Shown: in pieces, positions 5,937 to 6,832 of the stretch | How the letters are laid out: every line of letters starts with the position of its first letter | Numbering within the stretch: position 1 is the stretch's first letter | Assembly (NCBI GenBank): GCA_031254095.1 | Contig: JAIRVC010000328.1 | Location: forward strand, 1-6,832 | Origin: Acidobacteriota bacterium | GTDB taxonomy: Bacteria; Acidobacteriota; UBA6911 | Direction: 5' to 3' | Length of the DNA: 6,832 bases | Program-made: the position numbers and the translations under genes | Notes under the pieces: model-generated | Databases searched by the model: none | Told to the model about the DNA's origin: nothing | Seen by the model: only the letters and a program-made list of their open reading frames with translations

Positions 5937-5946
5937 GATCGGATGT
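5937..5946 (+). promoter_or_regulatory. Putative csrA ribosome site overlapping a CsrA-binding motif
   Basis: GATCGGATGT lies upstream of the csrA GTG. GGAT (5941-5944) is the only Shine-Dalgarno-like sequence and ends 8 bases before the start. GGATGT matches the core and 3' flank of the published CsrA selection consensus RUACARGGAUGU. CsrA commonly blocks translation by covering such sites, so negative autoregulation is plausible. This is an inference from motif and position. Confidence 0.45.
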
Positions 5947-5952
5947 GATACG

Positions 5953-6183
5953 GTGCTGGTATTTACGCGAAAAAAAGACGAGAGTCTCATAATAGGAACA
6001 GATATTGAGGTGACAATTCTCAGCATCGGTTCCGGAAACGTCAAGGTCGGAATAAACGCCCCGCGCAATATCTCCGTTCATCGCCACGAAGTTTACGAAG
6101 CCATCAAACGCGAAAATCTCGCCGCCGCCCAGTCTCAGGTTCCCAAAACCGATATTTTCAAGAATCTTTTCAAAGAAAAATGA
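5953..6183 (+). CDS. csrA: Carbon storage / translational regulator CsrA
   Basis: Small dimeric RNA-binding protein that represses translation by binding GGA motifs at ribosome sites; in FliW-containing bacteria its main target is the flagellin message. The 76 residues match the family. It starts MLVFTRKKDESLIIG, in line with the usual M-L-V-L-T-R-K. Arg6 and Arg44, in APRNISVHRHEV (36-47), are the known RNA-contacting positions. Asn55, shown in Bacillus to be needed for FliW control, is present in KREN (52-55). The start is GTG 5953, fixed by the conserved N-terminus; the ribosome site is weak (GGAT 5941-5944). The MITE-like element now separates it from fliW; in the reconstructed ancestral layout the gap was 17 bases. 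Its TGA overlaps the ATG of the next gene. Confidence 0.95.
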   Translation: MLVFTRKKDESLIIGTDIEVTILSIGSGNVKVGINAPRNISVHRHEVYEAIKRENLAAAQSQVPKTDIFKNLFKEK

Positions 6184-6832
6184 AACGCAAAAATTTTTTG
6201 GTCATTCTGTTCATGTCGGCGCTTCTGTCCGGCATTGCGGGTTTAACGCAGCTTGCCGTGAATGCCGCCGAGAGTGATTCAATCGCCGCGATATCCGCCG
6301 GCCGTCACCACACTCTTGTGCTGAGATCGGACGGGAGTCTCTGGGCATGGGGAAGTAACTATGACGGCCAGCTTGGCAACGACAAAATCGGCTGGGATGT
6401 CATCAGTAACGTACCCGTCAGGGTTGAATCGGACACGAATAACTGGAAAGCGGTATCCGCAGGCGGCGCGCCTTCTGGCGATTCCTACACTCTGGCGCTG
6501 AAATCGGATGGAAGCCTCTGGGCATGGGGAAATAATTCTTCAGGCCAGTTCGGCAATGGCACAACCACAAGCAGCAACATTCCCGTCAAGGCGGGAACGG
6601 ATACTTCATGGAAGACGATATCCGCGGGCGGTTCTCACGCGCTGGCGCTGAAAACGGACGGAAGCCTCTGGGCATGGGGGGGTAATTCTTCCGGCCAGCT
6701 TGGCGACGGCACAACTACAGTAAAGAATACGCCTTTCAGGGTGTTAACAGATACTGGCTGGAAGGCGATATCCGCGGGCGATCATCACTCTCTGGCGCTG
6801 AAAACGGACGGAAGCCTCTGGGCATGGGGGGG
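6180..6832 (+). CDS. Secreted RCC1-repeat (beta-propeller) protein, N-terminal part
   Basis: Open from ATG 6180 to the window end, 217 codons without a stop. Residues 1-29 form a signal peptide: MKRKN, a hydrophobic core (FLVILFMSALLSGIAG) and a likely cleavage after VNA (27-29). Four copies of an RCC1/ATS1-type motif follow, of the form W-K-x-I-S-A-G-x-x-H-x-L-A-L-K-x-D-G-S-L-W-A-W-G-x-N-x-x-G-Q-L-G-x-G-T. The first repeat is about 59 residues, the later ones exactly 50. Such repeats build a seven-bladed propeller, so more repeats and perhaps a surface-anchoring domain should follow. The ATG overlaps the csrA stop (ATGA), with only a weak purine stretch as ribosome site, so translation may depend on csrA. 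Being exported, it acts outside the cytoplasm; ligand and role are unknown. Confidence 0.85.
   Translation, partial: MKRKNFLVILFMSALLSGIAGLTQLAVNAAESDSIAAISAGRHHTLVLRSDGSLWAWGSNYDGQLGNDKIGWDVISNVPVRVESDTNNWKAVSAGGAPSGDSYTLALKSDGSLWAWGNNSSGQFGNGTTTSSNIPVKAGTDTSWKTISAGGSHALALKTDGSLWAWGGNSSGQLGDGTTTVKNTPFRVLTDTGWKAISAGDHHSLALKTDGSLWAWG

Noticed and set aside
6492..6832. 150-bp repeats as a non-coding satellite or CRISPR-like array
   Set aside because: They stay in frame and encode the RCC1 motif; the period of 50 codons matches the protein repeat.

Overview
The window reads as one strand of a flagellated, probably anaerobic bacterium of roughly balanced base composition. All supported genes lie on the + strand. 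The core is a late flagellar cluster, flgM - small ORF - flgN - flgK - flgL - fliW - csrA. This is essentially the order known from Bacillus/Clostridia, and its flgK-flgL-fliW-csrA part is also found in spirochaetes. The fliW-csrA pair argues against a typical gammaproteobacterium. I cannot place the organism more precisely from this sequence.

Layout: (1) 1-165, the C-terminal end of a DnaC/IstB-like AAA+ ATPase. (2) 180-1469, a complete Glu/Leu/Phe/Val-type glutamate dehydrogenase with a strong Shine-Dalgarno. (3) 1470-1686, a non-coding region holding a GC-rich hairpin, two arrays of a 7-base repeat (AGTGGYY) in opposite orientation, an intrinsic terminator between them, and a good sigma-28 type promoter just before flgM. 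(4) 1687-6183, the flagellar cluster. FlgM is the anti-sigma-28 factor. FlgN is the chaperone for FlgK and FlgL, which are the hook-filament junction proteins. FliW and CsrA form the partner switch that ties flagellin translation to assembly. (5) 6180-6832, the start of a secreted RCC1-repeat protein whose ATG overlaps the csrA stop; it runs off the window.

The most notable object is a 123-bp MITE-like imperfect palindrome (5806-5928). It has 14-bp perfect terminal inverted repeats and a 4-bp TGAT target duplication, and it sits exactly at the 3' end of fliW. Removing it with one TGAT copy restores GAT-TAA in the fliW frame. The insertion therefore hit the original stop codon, and the element supplies a replacement stop 9 bases in, adding only three residues. 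It also separates two GGA motifs upstream of csrA, the nearer of which matches the GGAUGU core of the CsrA consensus and overlaps the likely csrA ribosome binding site.

Apart from that insertion, the inverted heptamer arrays and a small unrecognised ORF between flgM and flgN, the region looks like ordinary chromosomal housekeeping and motility DNA. I see no defence system, CRISPR array, tRNA or rRNA.
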